From positions 49,298 to 113,297 of the forward strand of contig NZ_BJFL01000017.1 of assembly GCF_005405885.1 (NCBI RefSeq): a stretch of DNA of 64,000 bases, in the 5' to 3' direction. The translations under genes and the position numbers were made by a program. Source of the stretch: Gandjariella thermophila (lineage in GTDB: Bacteria > Actinomycetota > Actinomycetes > Mycobacteriales > Pseudonocardiaceae). The notes beneath the pieces were generated by a model that was not told the origin of the DNA, did not search any database, and saw only the letters and a program-made list of their open reading frames with translations. This document shows, one piece after another, positions 1 through 7,556 of this stretch (position 1 is its first letter; the number at the start of each line of letters is the position of its first letter).

Positions 1-512
1 GTGTCACCCACCCACAGCGCGCCCGGCCCGGTGCAGGCCAGTTCCAGGGTGCGCCACTCGGCCTGGTCCACCTCCAGCACCGTGCCGGCCACCGCGTGCC
101 GGTACTCCGGCGTGTAGCAGAACCGGCTCCAGTCCACCAGCCCGTCCGCGCCGGTGTGCACCCTGCCCCACCGGCCGGTGTCCACCCGCCCGCCGCCGGG
201 CGCCACCCAGCGCAGTTCGCCACCCTCCACCGGATCGGGCAGAGGCTGATCGGTGACCAGCGGTCGCCGCGCGTACAGCCGCCGCTTCAGCGGCGCCACG
301 TCCGGTCCGTTGGTCAGCGTCCACCGGCCGCCCGGCCCCCACGGGCTGCCCCCGGCGCCCAGCACCTGGTCCAGGTCGGTGCACGGCGCGGACCACGCCG
401 GGCCGGCCAGCCAGTCCCGGACGAACCCGCGCTCGTCCAGCCCGTGCGTGGTGCGGCCGGTGACCGCGGCAGGAAGGCCGTCCGATGTGGACGGAGCATG
501 GTCGTTCGGCAT
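1..512 (-). CDS. Partial unrecognised protein encoded after the sugar ABC permeases
   Basis: The frame opens at an ATG at 512 and stays open for 170 codons to the window edge, so only the N-terminal part is visible. It starts 6 bases after the stop of the upstream permease gene, so it is very likely the last visible gene of the sugar-transport operon. The protein has no signal peptide or membrane segment. It is rich in Trp, Gly and Pro, with stretches such as DERGFVRDWL and LYARRPLVTDQP, and looks like a beta-rich N-terminal domain. By position it could be a cytoplasmic enzyme acting on the imported saccharide, but I do not recognise the family. Confidence in coding is high and in function low. 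Confidence 0.7.
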   Translation of the reverse strand, partial: MPNDHAPSTSDGLPAAVTGRTTHGLDERGFVRDWLAGPAWSAPCTDLDQVLGAGGSPWGPGGRWTLTNGPDVAPLKRRLYARRPLVTDQPLPDPVEGGELRWVAPGGGRVDTGRWGRVHTGADGLVDWSRFCYTPEYRHAVAGTVLEVDQAEWRTLELACTGPGALWVGD

Positions 513-518
513 GAACCC

Positions 519-1448
519 TCACTTCAGCCCGGTCTGCGCGATACCGCTGACGATCTGGCGCTGCAACGCCAGGAAGATCAACACGACCGGGGCGATCGAC
601 AGCACGGACATCGCCAGCACCAGGTTGAACGGGATGACGAGCTGGCTGGAGAAGCGCGCCAGGGCCACCGGCAGGGTGTACACCGACTCGTCCTGAGCGA
701 CGATCAGCGGCCACAGGAAGTCATTCCACCGCCAGATCACCGAGAAGATGGCCACCACCGCGAGCGCCGGTCGGCACAGCGGCAGCACGATCCGCCAGAA
801 GATGGCGAACTCGCCGGCGCCGTCGATGCGGGCCGCCTCGATGGTCTCGTCCGGCAGCGTCAGCATGTACTGGCGCAGCAGGAACACCCCGGTGGGGGTG
901 GCGGCCGGCGGGATGATCATGCCCCACAGGCTGTTCACCAGGCCCAGCGAGGACACCATCTGGTACACCGGCAGGAAGATCACCTGCAGCGGGATCATGA
1001 TGGTGGCCAGGGTGACCACGAACAGCGCGTCCCGGCCGCGGAAGTTGTACTTGGCCAGGGCGTAGGCCGCCATCGCGTTGATGGCCAGGGTCAGCGCGGT
1101 CGCGCCGGCGGTGACCAGCACGCTGTTCAGGAAGTAGCGGCCGAAGTCGAACGAGGTCAGCGCCTGCGCGTAGTTGCCGAACGAGGGGTGCGCCGGGAAC
1201 GGGGTCGGTGGCCGGCGGGCCAACTCGTCCGGGGACTTGAAGCTGCTCAGCAGCGCCCACACCACCGGAGCGAGCACGGCCAGCGCACCGGCGGTCAGCA
1301 CGGTGGTGCGCACCACGATGCCGGTGGACGGCGGCCGGCCGCCGATCGAGGTCCACCGCCCCGGTCGCCGCGCGGGACGCCCCACCCGCGCGCTGGTCGG
1401 GCGCGCTCCCGCGGCGTCGGCCGGCACGTCGTTGGCCAGAGTGCTCAC
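519..1448 (-). CDS. Carbohydrate ABC transporter permease, MalG type
   Basis: This 309-residue inner-membrane subunit of a binding-protein-dependent sugar importer is of the MalG/CUT1 class. The N-terminal 50 residues are polar and Arg-rich and are followed by six hydrophobic segments. The EAA loop that contacts the ATPase is visible as ETIEAARIDGAGEFAIFWRI. I chose the GTG at 1448 because GAAGGGA lies just upstream. An alternative in-frame ATG at 1517 would add a 23-residue extension that belongs to a repeated leader element (see 1446-1535). It follows the partner permease by 112 bases. No ATPase gene is seen, so the importer probably uses a shared MsiK-like ATPase encoded elsewhere, as is common in actinomycetes. 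Confidence 0.9.
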   Translation of the reverse strand: MSTLANDVPADAAGARPTSARVGRPARRPGRWTSIGGRPPSTGIVVRTTVLTAGALAVLAPVVWALLSSFKSPDELARRPPTPFPAHPSFGNYAQALTSFDFGRYFLNSVLVTAGATALTLAINAMAAYALAKYNFRGRDALFVVTLATIMIPLQVIFLPVYQMVSSLGLVNSLWGMIIPPAATPTGVFLLRQYMLTLPDETIEAARIDGAGEFAIFWRIVLPLCRPALAVVAIFSVIWRWNDFLWPLIVAQDESVYTLPVALARFSSQLVIPFNLVLAMSVLSIAPVVLIFLALQRQIVSGIAQTGLK

Positions 1449-1535
1449 CGTGCATCCCTTCTCGCGAGTTCGCGCGCGACCGTGGTCACGTTGGCTGACG
1501 CGGCTTGACGCACGCATCAGGGAGCCGCCTCTCGC
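1446..1535 (-). promoter_or_regulatory. Conserved leader-peptide element, copy A
   Basis: This segment separates the two sugar permease genes. Read on the minus strand it contains GGCTCCCTG, then an ATG at 1517, then codons for MRASSRVSQRDH, and ends at the GAAGGGA ribosome site and GTG start of the next gene. A second copy lies at 36012-36324 in front of an unrelated gene. Most differences between the copies inside the peptide are synonymous (GTC/GTG, CGT/CGC, CAC/CAT), which suggests it is translated. In copy A the leader is in frame with the permease and no stop intervenes. Confidence 0.55.
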
Positions 1536-1560
1536 CGGGTGCCGTGGGCGGGTGGTCGCA

Positions 1561-2499
1561 TCAGATCGCCTCCCGCCGGCGGCCGATCGCGTAGTTCAGC
1601 AGGGTCACGCCGAACACGGTCAGGAACAGGATCACGCCGGCCGCGCTGGCCAAGCCGTACCGGATCGGCGACTCGAAGGCCTTCAGGTAGATGTACTGCA
1701 CGATCAGCGTGGTGGCGCCGACCGGGCCGCCGCCGGTCAGGGTGTAGATGAAGTCGAACGCCTGGAAGCCGGCGATGGTCGCCAGCACCACCACGACCAG
1801 CGTGGTGGGTCGGAGCAGCGGCAGGGTGATCGTGCGCACCCGCTGCCACGCGCCGGCGCCGTCGATCCGGGCCGCGTCGTACAGGCTGGGGTCGATGCCC
1901 TGCAGGCCGGCGAGCAGGATCATCGCGTAGAAGCCCAGGTGGGTCCACAGGCCGACGAAGATCGTCACTCCCATGGCCAGGTTGGGGTTGAGCAGCCAGC
2001 CCGGCGCGCCCAGGCCCATCGCGCCGAGCACCGTGTTGACCAGCCCGTTCTGCCGTTCCAGCGCCCAGTTCCAGATCAGGCCGACCACCACCGGTGAGAT
2101 CAGCACCGGCAGGAAGTACGCCGCACGGAACAGCCCTCGCCCGCGAACCTGGGCGTTCAGCAGCAGCGCCAGCGCGGTGGCGGCGACGGTCACCAGGACG
2201 ACGAACCCGACGACGAACACCGCGGTGTGCCTGGCGACCCCCCAGAACTCGGGATCGCTGAGGATCTCCCGGTAGTTGTCGGTGCCCACCCAGTTGAACC
2301 GCCGGCCGTTGCCGCTGTCGTACAGGCTGATGTTGAAGCTGTTGAGCGCCGGCCAGATGGTGAACAGGCCGAAGACCACCATGTTCGGCAGGATGAACAG
2401 GTACGGCGCGACGGCGCGCGAGGTCAGCCGGCGCCGCCGTCGCCGGGTGGTCGGCGCCAGCTCACCATGGCCGGTCCGCCCACCGGACCCGGCCGTCAT
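1561..2499 (-). CDS. Carbohydrate ABC transporter permease, MalF type
   Basis: This 312-residue CUT1-family permease has six predicted membrane segments starting with a long hydrophobic stretch at about residues 27-50 (APYLFILPNMVVFGLF). The EAA loop appears near residue 210 as LYDAARIDGAGAWQRV. The ATG at 2499 overlaps the TGA of the solute-binding-protein gene by 4 bases (ATGA), so the two are translationally coupled, and this decides the start over longer upstream frames. It pairs with the MalG-type permease downstream to form the transmembrane channel. Confidence 0.92.
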   Translation of the reverse strand: MTAGSGGRTGHGELAPTTRRRRRRLTSRAVAPYLFILPNMVVFGLFTIWPALNSFNISLYDSGNGRRFNWVGTDNYREILSDPEFWGVARHTAVFVVGFVVLVTVAATALALLLNAQVRGRGLFRAAYFLPVLISPVVVGLIWNWALERQNGLVNTVLGAMGLGAPGWLLNPNLAMGVTIFVGLWTHLGFYAMILLAGLQGIDPSLYDAARIDGAGAWQRVRTITLPLLRPTTLVVVVLATIAGFQAFDFIYTLTGGGPVGATTLIVQYIYLKAFESPIRYGLASAAGVILFLTVFGVTLLNYAIGRRREAI

Positions 2500-3809
2500 C
2501 TGGTCGTCTCCCGGACCAGCTTCGCCACCTGCTGCTTGACGTTGGACACCGCGGTGTTCACGTCCTCCTGGCCGGCGGTGACCTTGGCGATCTCGGCCAC
2601 CAGGAAGCTGGCCGACCCGGTGAACGCGGGGCTGGCCTCGGCGGCGTAGGTGTCCTCCGGTGTCTTGGCGACGTCGTCGAGGAAGACCTTCATGTCCGCC
2701 GCGCGCTGCGGGTAGTCGATCCCGGTTGCCGTGAGGTCCTTGCGGGTGGGCATCCAGCCGGACTGCCGGTCCAGCGCGCGCTGGTTCTCCGTGCGGTTCA
2801 TCCACTGCACGAACGCGGCGGCGAGATCCGGGTTGGCGCTGTTCTTGAACGCCACCATGTACTTGCCGCCGGGGAATCCACCGCAGCGCTCCTGGCAGGG
2901 GTTGGGCACCGCCGCCCAGGTGAACCTGGCGTTCTTCGCGAACTGCGCCACCTGCCAGTTACCGGAGATGTACACCGGCACCGCCTGGGCGAGGAACATG
3001 TCGTTGGCGCCCTTGTACCTGGTGCCCGACTCCAGCCAGAAGTCCTTCGACATCACGCCGGACTTCATCAGGTCGGTCAGCGCGCCGAGCGCCCTGGCCG
3101 CCTTGCCGGAATCCAACGCCTCCTGGCCGTTCTGGCCGATCATGGTGGTGCCGAACTGGCTCAGCACGGTGCTGACCCGGTGCCCGGACTTGTCGATCGC
3201 CAGCGCGGATTCCATGTGGTTGGCCTCGGCCACCTTCCTCGCGTCGGCGACCATCTGGTCCCAGGTCCACGTCGATCCCGCGGCCGGCACGGGCACTCCG
3301 GCGCGGTTGAACGCGTCCACGTTGATCAACGGGCCGTTCATGGTCAGGTCGCTCGGCACCGCGTACATGTGCCCCTGGCCGTCGTCGGACGCCTTCGCCT
3401 CGCCGGGGATGAACTCGTTCGGATAGTCCTTGCCGAAGTAACGGGTGAAGTCGACCAGCGCGTCGGCGTACGGGTGCCAGTCCTGCACCCGGGCCACCTC
3501 GGGCACGCTGCTGCCGGACACCCGAGCCTGCAGCGTCTTCTCCAGGTCGGAGAACGGCACCAGTTGCAGGTTGACCTTCGCGCCGGTCTCCTGTTCGAAG
3601 GCGGCGATCCGCTCCCGCGTCGCCTGCTCGTCCGGGCCGTCGGTGAAGTACACGTAGGTCAGCGTCTTGCCCCGGAAACCGGACCAGTTGACCGTGGTCG
3701 GGGCCGCCGCCTTGTCCTCGCCACCGGAACCCGGCGCGCAGGCGCCGAGCGCGACGGCGAGGCTGCCGGCGAGCACCGCACCCAGCAGGCGCGCAGGTGG
3801 TCGCACCAT
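2496..3809 (-). CDS. Extracellular sugar-binding lipoprotein of the ABC importer
   Basis: This 437-residue protein starts with a lipoprotein signal: MVRPP, a hydrophobic stretch, then the lipobox LGAC with Cys at residue 23. The mature part has the solute-binding-protein family 1 layout, with TLTYVYFTDGPDEQ near the N-terminus and a Trp-rich ligand region (GSTWTWDQM). It captures an oligosaccharide or monosaccharide outside the membrane and delivers it to the two permeases downstream. It is the first gene of the operon and lies directly behind a LacI-type operator. The actual sugar cannot be read from the sequence. Confidence 0.93.
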   Translation of the reverse strand: MVRPPARLLGAVLAGSLAVALGACAPGSGGEDKAAAPTTVNWSGFRGKTLTYVYFTDGPDEQATRERIAAFEQETGAKVNLQLVPFSDLEKTLQARVSGSSVPEVARVQDWHPYADALVDFTRYFGKDYPNEFIPGEAKASDDGQGHMYAVPSDLTMNGPLINVDAFNRAGVPVPAAGSTWTWDQMVADARKVAEANHMESALAIDKSGHRVSTVLSQFGTTMIGQNGQEALDSGKAARALGALTDLMKSGVMSKDFWLESGTRYKGANDMFLAQAVPVYISGNWQVAQFAKNARFTWAAVPNPCQERCGGFPGGKYMVAFKNSANPDLAAAFVQWMNRTENQRALDRQSGWMPTRKDLTATGIDYPQRAADMKVFLDDVAKTPEDTYAAEASPAFTGSASFLVAEIAKVTAGQEDVNTAVSNVKQQVAKLVRETTR

Positions 3810-3870
3810 CGGTCCACCCTCCTGGTGCCGCGGTTCGGCTTGCCCGCACCGGGTATCGGCACCGTCTCGT

Positions 3871-3888
3871 CTGGAAAGCGCTTTCCAG
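3871..3888. promoter_or_regulatory. LacI-family operator upstream of the sugar importer
   Basis: CTGGAAAGCGCTTTCCAG is a perfect 18-base palindrome with a central CG, the classical layout of LacI/GalR-family operators (compare AAGCGCTT half sites). It lies about 60 bases upstream of the binding-protein start codon at 3809, so it is probably the operator that represses this importer in the absence of its sugar. No LacI-type regulator gene is in the window. Confidence 0.85.
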
Positions 3889-3976
3889 GCAGGATGGTAG
3901 ACCGTCCTGCCGATGTCAAGGACGCGGACCAGGCCCGCGGTGACCCCGGCCCACGCCGCCGCGCGGCCGGCGCCGG

Positions 3977-4234
3977 GTGACCGTGCTCCCGGCGCGCGCC
4001 AACACCCAGCCCGCGTTCGGCGCCTGTCTCGGCGACCCGACCCGGCCCGTGGCCATGCCCGCCGGGCTGATCGTGCTCGCCATCGCCCGTGACCGGATTC
4101 ACGCGATCACCCGGTTCCACACCGACGCCCTCTACCCCCGGTCCGGGCTGCCCGAGTCGCTGCCCGAACCGGCGGCCCCACCCCGACCGGACACCCGGCG
4201 ACGACCAGGGGCGCTGGGATACGATCGGCGGTGA
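3977..4234 (+). pseudogene. C-terminal remnant of an ECF sigma factor with SnoaL-like tail
   Basis: The frame encodes about 85 residues, of which the first 65 resemble the extreme C-terminus of ECF sigma factors carrying a SnoaL-like domain (SigG/SigJ/ECF41-type). The signature is a conserved ending of the form GLIVLAIARDRIHAITRF followed by PRSGLPESLP. The sigma2 and sigma4 regions are absent upstream, where the DNA is non-coding or belongs to the ABC promoter. It therefore looks like a 5'-truncated relic. The assignment rests on remembered family patterns. Confidence 0.5.
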
Positions 4235-4250
4235 GATCGGGGAGGGCGAG

Positions 4251-5114
4251 ATGGCGCAGGAGCCCGAGCAGGAGGCCGCCCCGCCGGGAGTGGACCTCGA
4301 ACGTCCCAGCGTGGCGAGGGTCTACGACTGGTATCTCGGCGGCACCGCCAACTGGGCCATCGATCGGGAGTTCGGCAAGAAGGTCCTTTCCGTGTTTCCG
4401 GCCGGGCTGTACTGCGCCCGAGCCAATCGCGCCTTCCTGCACCGTGCGGTGCGGCATCTCGTGCGGCGGGGTGTCCGGCAGTTCGTCGACATCGGTTCCG
4501 GTGTGCCCACGATGGGCAACGTGCATCAGGTGGCCGACGAGGTCGCGCCCGATTCCCGGGTCGTCTACGCCGACTACGAACCCGTCGCCGTGGCCCACTC
4601 GCAGGTTCTGCTGGAGCAGCACGGCGACCCCAGCCGGCACGCGGTCATCAACGCCGACCTGCGCGATCCCGACCGGCTGTGGGAACTGGCCGCCGACACC
4701 GGCGTGGTCGACCTCGACGAACCGCTGGCCCTGCTGGTGACGGCGGTGTTGCACATCCAGCAGCCCGGCCCGGACGGCGAGGACATCGGTCCCCGGGCCA
4801 TCGCGCGGTACCGGGACCTGCTGCCCTCCGGCTCCTACCTGGTGCTCTCGCAGATCACCGACGAGGGACTGCCGGAGAGCATCGCGAAGCAGCTGGGCGA
4901 AATCATCCGGCTGTACGACAGCAACGTCACCAAGCACGTGCTGCGATCGCACGCCGAGTTCCGCGCGCTGTTCGGCGACTTCGAACTCCTGGACCCGGGC
5001 GTCACCTGGACGGCCTCCTGGCATCCGGAGGAGACCGGCCCGAACACCCCGATCGTCGACTTCGCCAGCCCCAACGAGTCCGCGATGCTGGCCGGGGTCG
5101 CACGCAAACCCTGA
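4251..5114 (+). CDS. SAM-dependent methyltransferase, DUF574 (Methyltransf_19) family
   Basis: The 287-residue protein matches the actinobacterial DUF574 family. It has an N-terminal PSVARVYDWYLGG motif, a SAM-binding segment QFVDIGSGVPTMGNVHQ near residue 85, and an acidic VVYADYEPVAVAHS strand that would hold the ribose. The ATG at 4251 follows GGGGAGGG closely, so I prefer it over the longer upstream frame. Members are abundant in actinomycetes and their substrates are generally unknown. It stands alone between the sigma relic and the helicase pair. Confidence 0.9.
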   Translation: MAQEPEQEAAPPGVDLERPSVARVYDWYLGGTANWAIDREFGKKVLSVFPAGLYCARANRAFLHRAVRHLVRRGVRQFVDIGSGVPTMGNVHQVADEVAPDSRVVYADYEPVAVAHSQVLLEQHGDPSRHAVINADLRDPDRLWELAADTGVVDLDEPLALLVTAVLHIQQPGPDGEDIGPRAIARYRDLLPSGSYLVLSQITDEGLPESIAKQLGEIIRLYDSNVTKHVLRSHAEFRALFGDFELLDPGVTWTASWHPEETGPNTPIVDFASPNESAMLAGVARKP

Positions 5115-5186
5115 CGTTGCGGCTGCCCGGCCACCGCCGCCTGCGCGCACATATTTCGATCGCGTATCGATCCGAGGCGACGTCGG

Positions 5187-7556
5187 GTGACCGCGGTCAC
5201 GGATGTCCGCCACGTGGCGATGAGTGCGGTTGTGACGATCTCAGCGCTTTCGTTCCCGCTGGTCGAGCGCGCCGACAGGCTAGGGGTACTGGACGGCCGC
5301 AGCGCCTTCGTGGTGGCGCCGACCGCGACAGGCAAGTCCCACATCGGCCACGAGGCCATCCGCCGGGCGCTGCGCGGTGGTGGCGGGGACGAGCTGCATG
5401 CCTACCTGGTGCCGTACCGGGCGCTCGCGAGGGAGATCTACGACGGCTTCCTGCGCATGCTCGACGGCAGCCACGTCCGGGCGCGGCTGCTCACCGGCGA
5501 CCACCGCGATCCGCTGCGACCCGACCAGGCCGACCTGGTGGTGGCGACCTACGAGAGCTTCGCGGCGCTGGTCCGCAGCCAGCCCGTGCGGCCGGGAATC
5601 GTCGTCGCCGACGAGGTGCACCTGCTCGCCGACGAGCAACGCGGGCCGCTGGTGGAGGGCCTGCTCGCCCAGTTGCTGACCGACCACGGGGCGCGCGGCC
5701 TGCTCGCGCTGTCCGCGGTGGTGGACAACGCCGACGAGCTCGCCGAATGGCTCGGGGTGCCGGTGGTGCGGGGCACGGTGGCGGACCGGCCGGTCGGGCT
5801 GCAACTGGGCGACCGCGTGGTCGACGATCTCGACGACGCCGTGCTGAACCTGCTGCGGGACTGCCCGGATCAGGCGCTGGTGTTCTGCAGTTCGCGACCG
5901 GGTGCGGAACGCACCGCCGCGCTGCTCGCCGACCGGCTCGGGTTGCCGGCGCGCACGATGCCGGCGCTCGAGGAGGAGTCCGATCCCGTGCTGGACCTGC
6001 TGCCACGCGGCGTCGCCTACCACCACGCGGGCCTGCCCGGGCCGGTGCGCCAGCATGTCGAGCGGTTATACCGCGACGGGACGATCCGGGTGATCGCCTG
6101 CACGCCCACGCTGGCGGCCGGAGTGAACCTGCCGTCCGGGGCCGTGGTGGTGCGCGACGTGTTCCGGCGGGAGGCCGTACGTGGCCGGTACCGGCCGGTG
6201 CTGCTGCCCACCGGCGAGGTGCTGAACATGCTGGGCCGGGCGGGCCGGCCAGGGCAGGTCACGGGCGGGCGCGCCACCGTGCTCGTGGAGCGGGCGCACG
6301 TCGCGGAGGTCGGGAACCTGCTCACCGCCATCCGGGCCGGCCGGGGCGGCCGCGTGGACAGCCGGCTGACCGCCAGGTTCGAGAGTCTGATGCGGTTCGT
6401 CCTGGCGGTGGTCGTCGCCCGCGGGGAGACCACGCGCGACGACATCGTCGGCACGTTCCGGCGCACGCTGGCGCACCACAGCGACCCGGCCGAGGTGTCG
6501 TTCGACCGCACCCTGCGCGACGACCTGATGGAGGACCTGCGGGCCTACGAGCGCGCCCGCCGGGACGGTGTGCACATGGTCGACCACCAGCTCACCGCCG
6601 AGGGCGTCGATGCCGTGGTGGACTCGAAGGGCCGCCAGTACGACGTGCGACTCCGCATCACCGGGTGCCGCTGCGACTGCCCCGCCGGCAGCCGGTACTA
6701 CCGGGAACAGGTCTGCAAGCACCAGGCCCTGGTGGTGCACGAGTTGCTGTTCGGCGAGCACGTGGACGCCGAGTCCCGGGCACGGGCGCTGTACCTGTGC
6801 GGCCACGTGTTCGGCGGGGTGCTCGACATTGGCACGCGGCTGGCCGAGGCGCTCCACCTGCTGGTGCGGTGGGAACTGGTGGAGCAGATCCCCGGAGGGT
6901 GGCGGGCCACCGGGCTCGGCGAGGTCGCCTCGGCCTCCGGTTTCGACCTGTTGCTGGTGCACCAGGTGGCCGAGCGGCTGCGTCACACCGGCAGCGCTGA
7001 TCACCGCGAGATCGCGCGATGGGCGGTGGCGGATCTGTACGCCGATGCGAAGCAGCGCGACCGCTGGACCACCGCGATCGAGCGCTGGCTCGCCGAGGAG
7101 AACCTGCGCGAGGGCGGCCTGCCGACGAGGTATCGCGGTGACTTCGAGCAGGGCGTGGACCGGCTGGCCCAGGTGTGCCGGCTGTACGAGCAGGCCGCCC
7201 GGCGGCTGGGACGCGAGCAACTTGCCGCGGCCGCCCGGGACGCGGCGGGCGCGGTGTGCTACGGCGTGGCCCCCGAACTCGTGCCGCTGATGGCGCTGAA
7301 CTTCCCGCAACTGCGCCGGGCCCGCGCCCGCTACCTCCATGACCGGGGCGTGCGCGACCTCACCGGCCTGGCGAATGCCGATCCGGCCGCGCTCGCCGAC
7401 CCGCGGCGGGTCCCGCTGGCCTACCTCACCGACTGGGTGGACCGCGCGCGACAACTGCACGCCGCCCGGGCGGTGGCCGTCGCGGACCGGGACGAGCACC
7501 CCGCCGAGTTCGACGAGCTGGTCGCCCGATTCCGGGTCGACCCCGCGGCGCTGTGA
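5187..7556 (+). CDS. DEAD/DEAH-box superfamily II helicase with SWIM zinc finger
   Basis: This is a 789-residue protein. Motif I reads APTATGKSH (about residue 42), motif II is DEVH (about 141), and motif VI is GRAGRPG (about 350), the pattern of Ski2/Hel308-like helicases. Near residues 494-514 a CxCxC...CKH cluster forms a SWIM zinc finger, a nucleic-acid or protein binding module. The GTG at 5187 is used here, but the ATG at 5220 is also possible. It overlaps the next gene by 4 bases (GTGA), so helicase and helicase-nuclease are made together. The role is probably DNA repair or defence, but the pairing itself is all the sequence shows. Confidence 0.88.
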   Translation: MTAVTDVRHVAMSAVVTISALSFPLVERADRLGVLDGRSAFVVAPTATGKSHIGHEAIRRALRGGGGDELHAYLVPYRALAREIYDGFLRMLDGSHVRARLLTGDHRDPLRPDQADLVVATYESFAALVRSQPVRPGIVVADEVHLLADEQRGPLVEGLLAQLLTDHGARGLLALSAVVDNADELAEWLGVPVVRGTVADRPVGLQLGDRVVDDLDDAVLNLLRDCPDQALVFCSSRPGAERTAALLADRLGLPARTMPALEEESDPVLDLLPRGVAYHHAGLPGPVRQHVERLYRDGTIRVIACTPTLAAGVNLPSGAVVVRDVFRREAVRGRYRPVLLPTGEVLNMLGRAGRPGQVTGGRATVLVERAHVAEVGNLLTAIRAGRGGRVDSRLTARFESLMRFVLAVVVARGETTRDDIVGTFRRTLAHHSDPAEVSFDRTLRDDLMEDLRAYERARRDGVHMVDHQLTAEGVDAVVDSKGRQYDVRLRITGCRCDCPAGSRYYREQVCKHQALVVHELLFGEHVDAESRARALYLCGHVFGGVLDIGTRLAEALHLLVRWELVEQIPGGWRATGLGEVASASGFDLLLVHQVAERLRHTGSADHREIARWAVADLYADAKQRDRWTTAIERWLAEENLREGGLPTRYRGDFEQGVDRLAQVCRLYEQAARRLGREQLAAAARDAAGAVCYGVAPELVPLMALNFPQLRRARARYLHDRGVRDLTGLANADPAALADPRRVPLAYLTDWVDRARQLHAARAVAVADRDEHPAEFDELVARFRVDPAAL

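Noticed and set aside
1446..1535. Cysteine-responsive leader peptide of the type found before sulfur genes
   Set aside because: Those peptides end in Cys-Cys and precede sulfur assimilation genes; this one lacks that ending and precedes sugar-transport and DivIVA-like genes.
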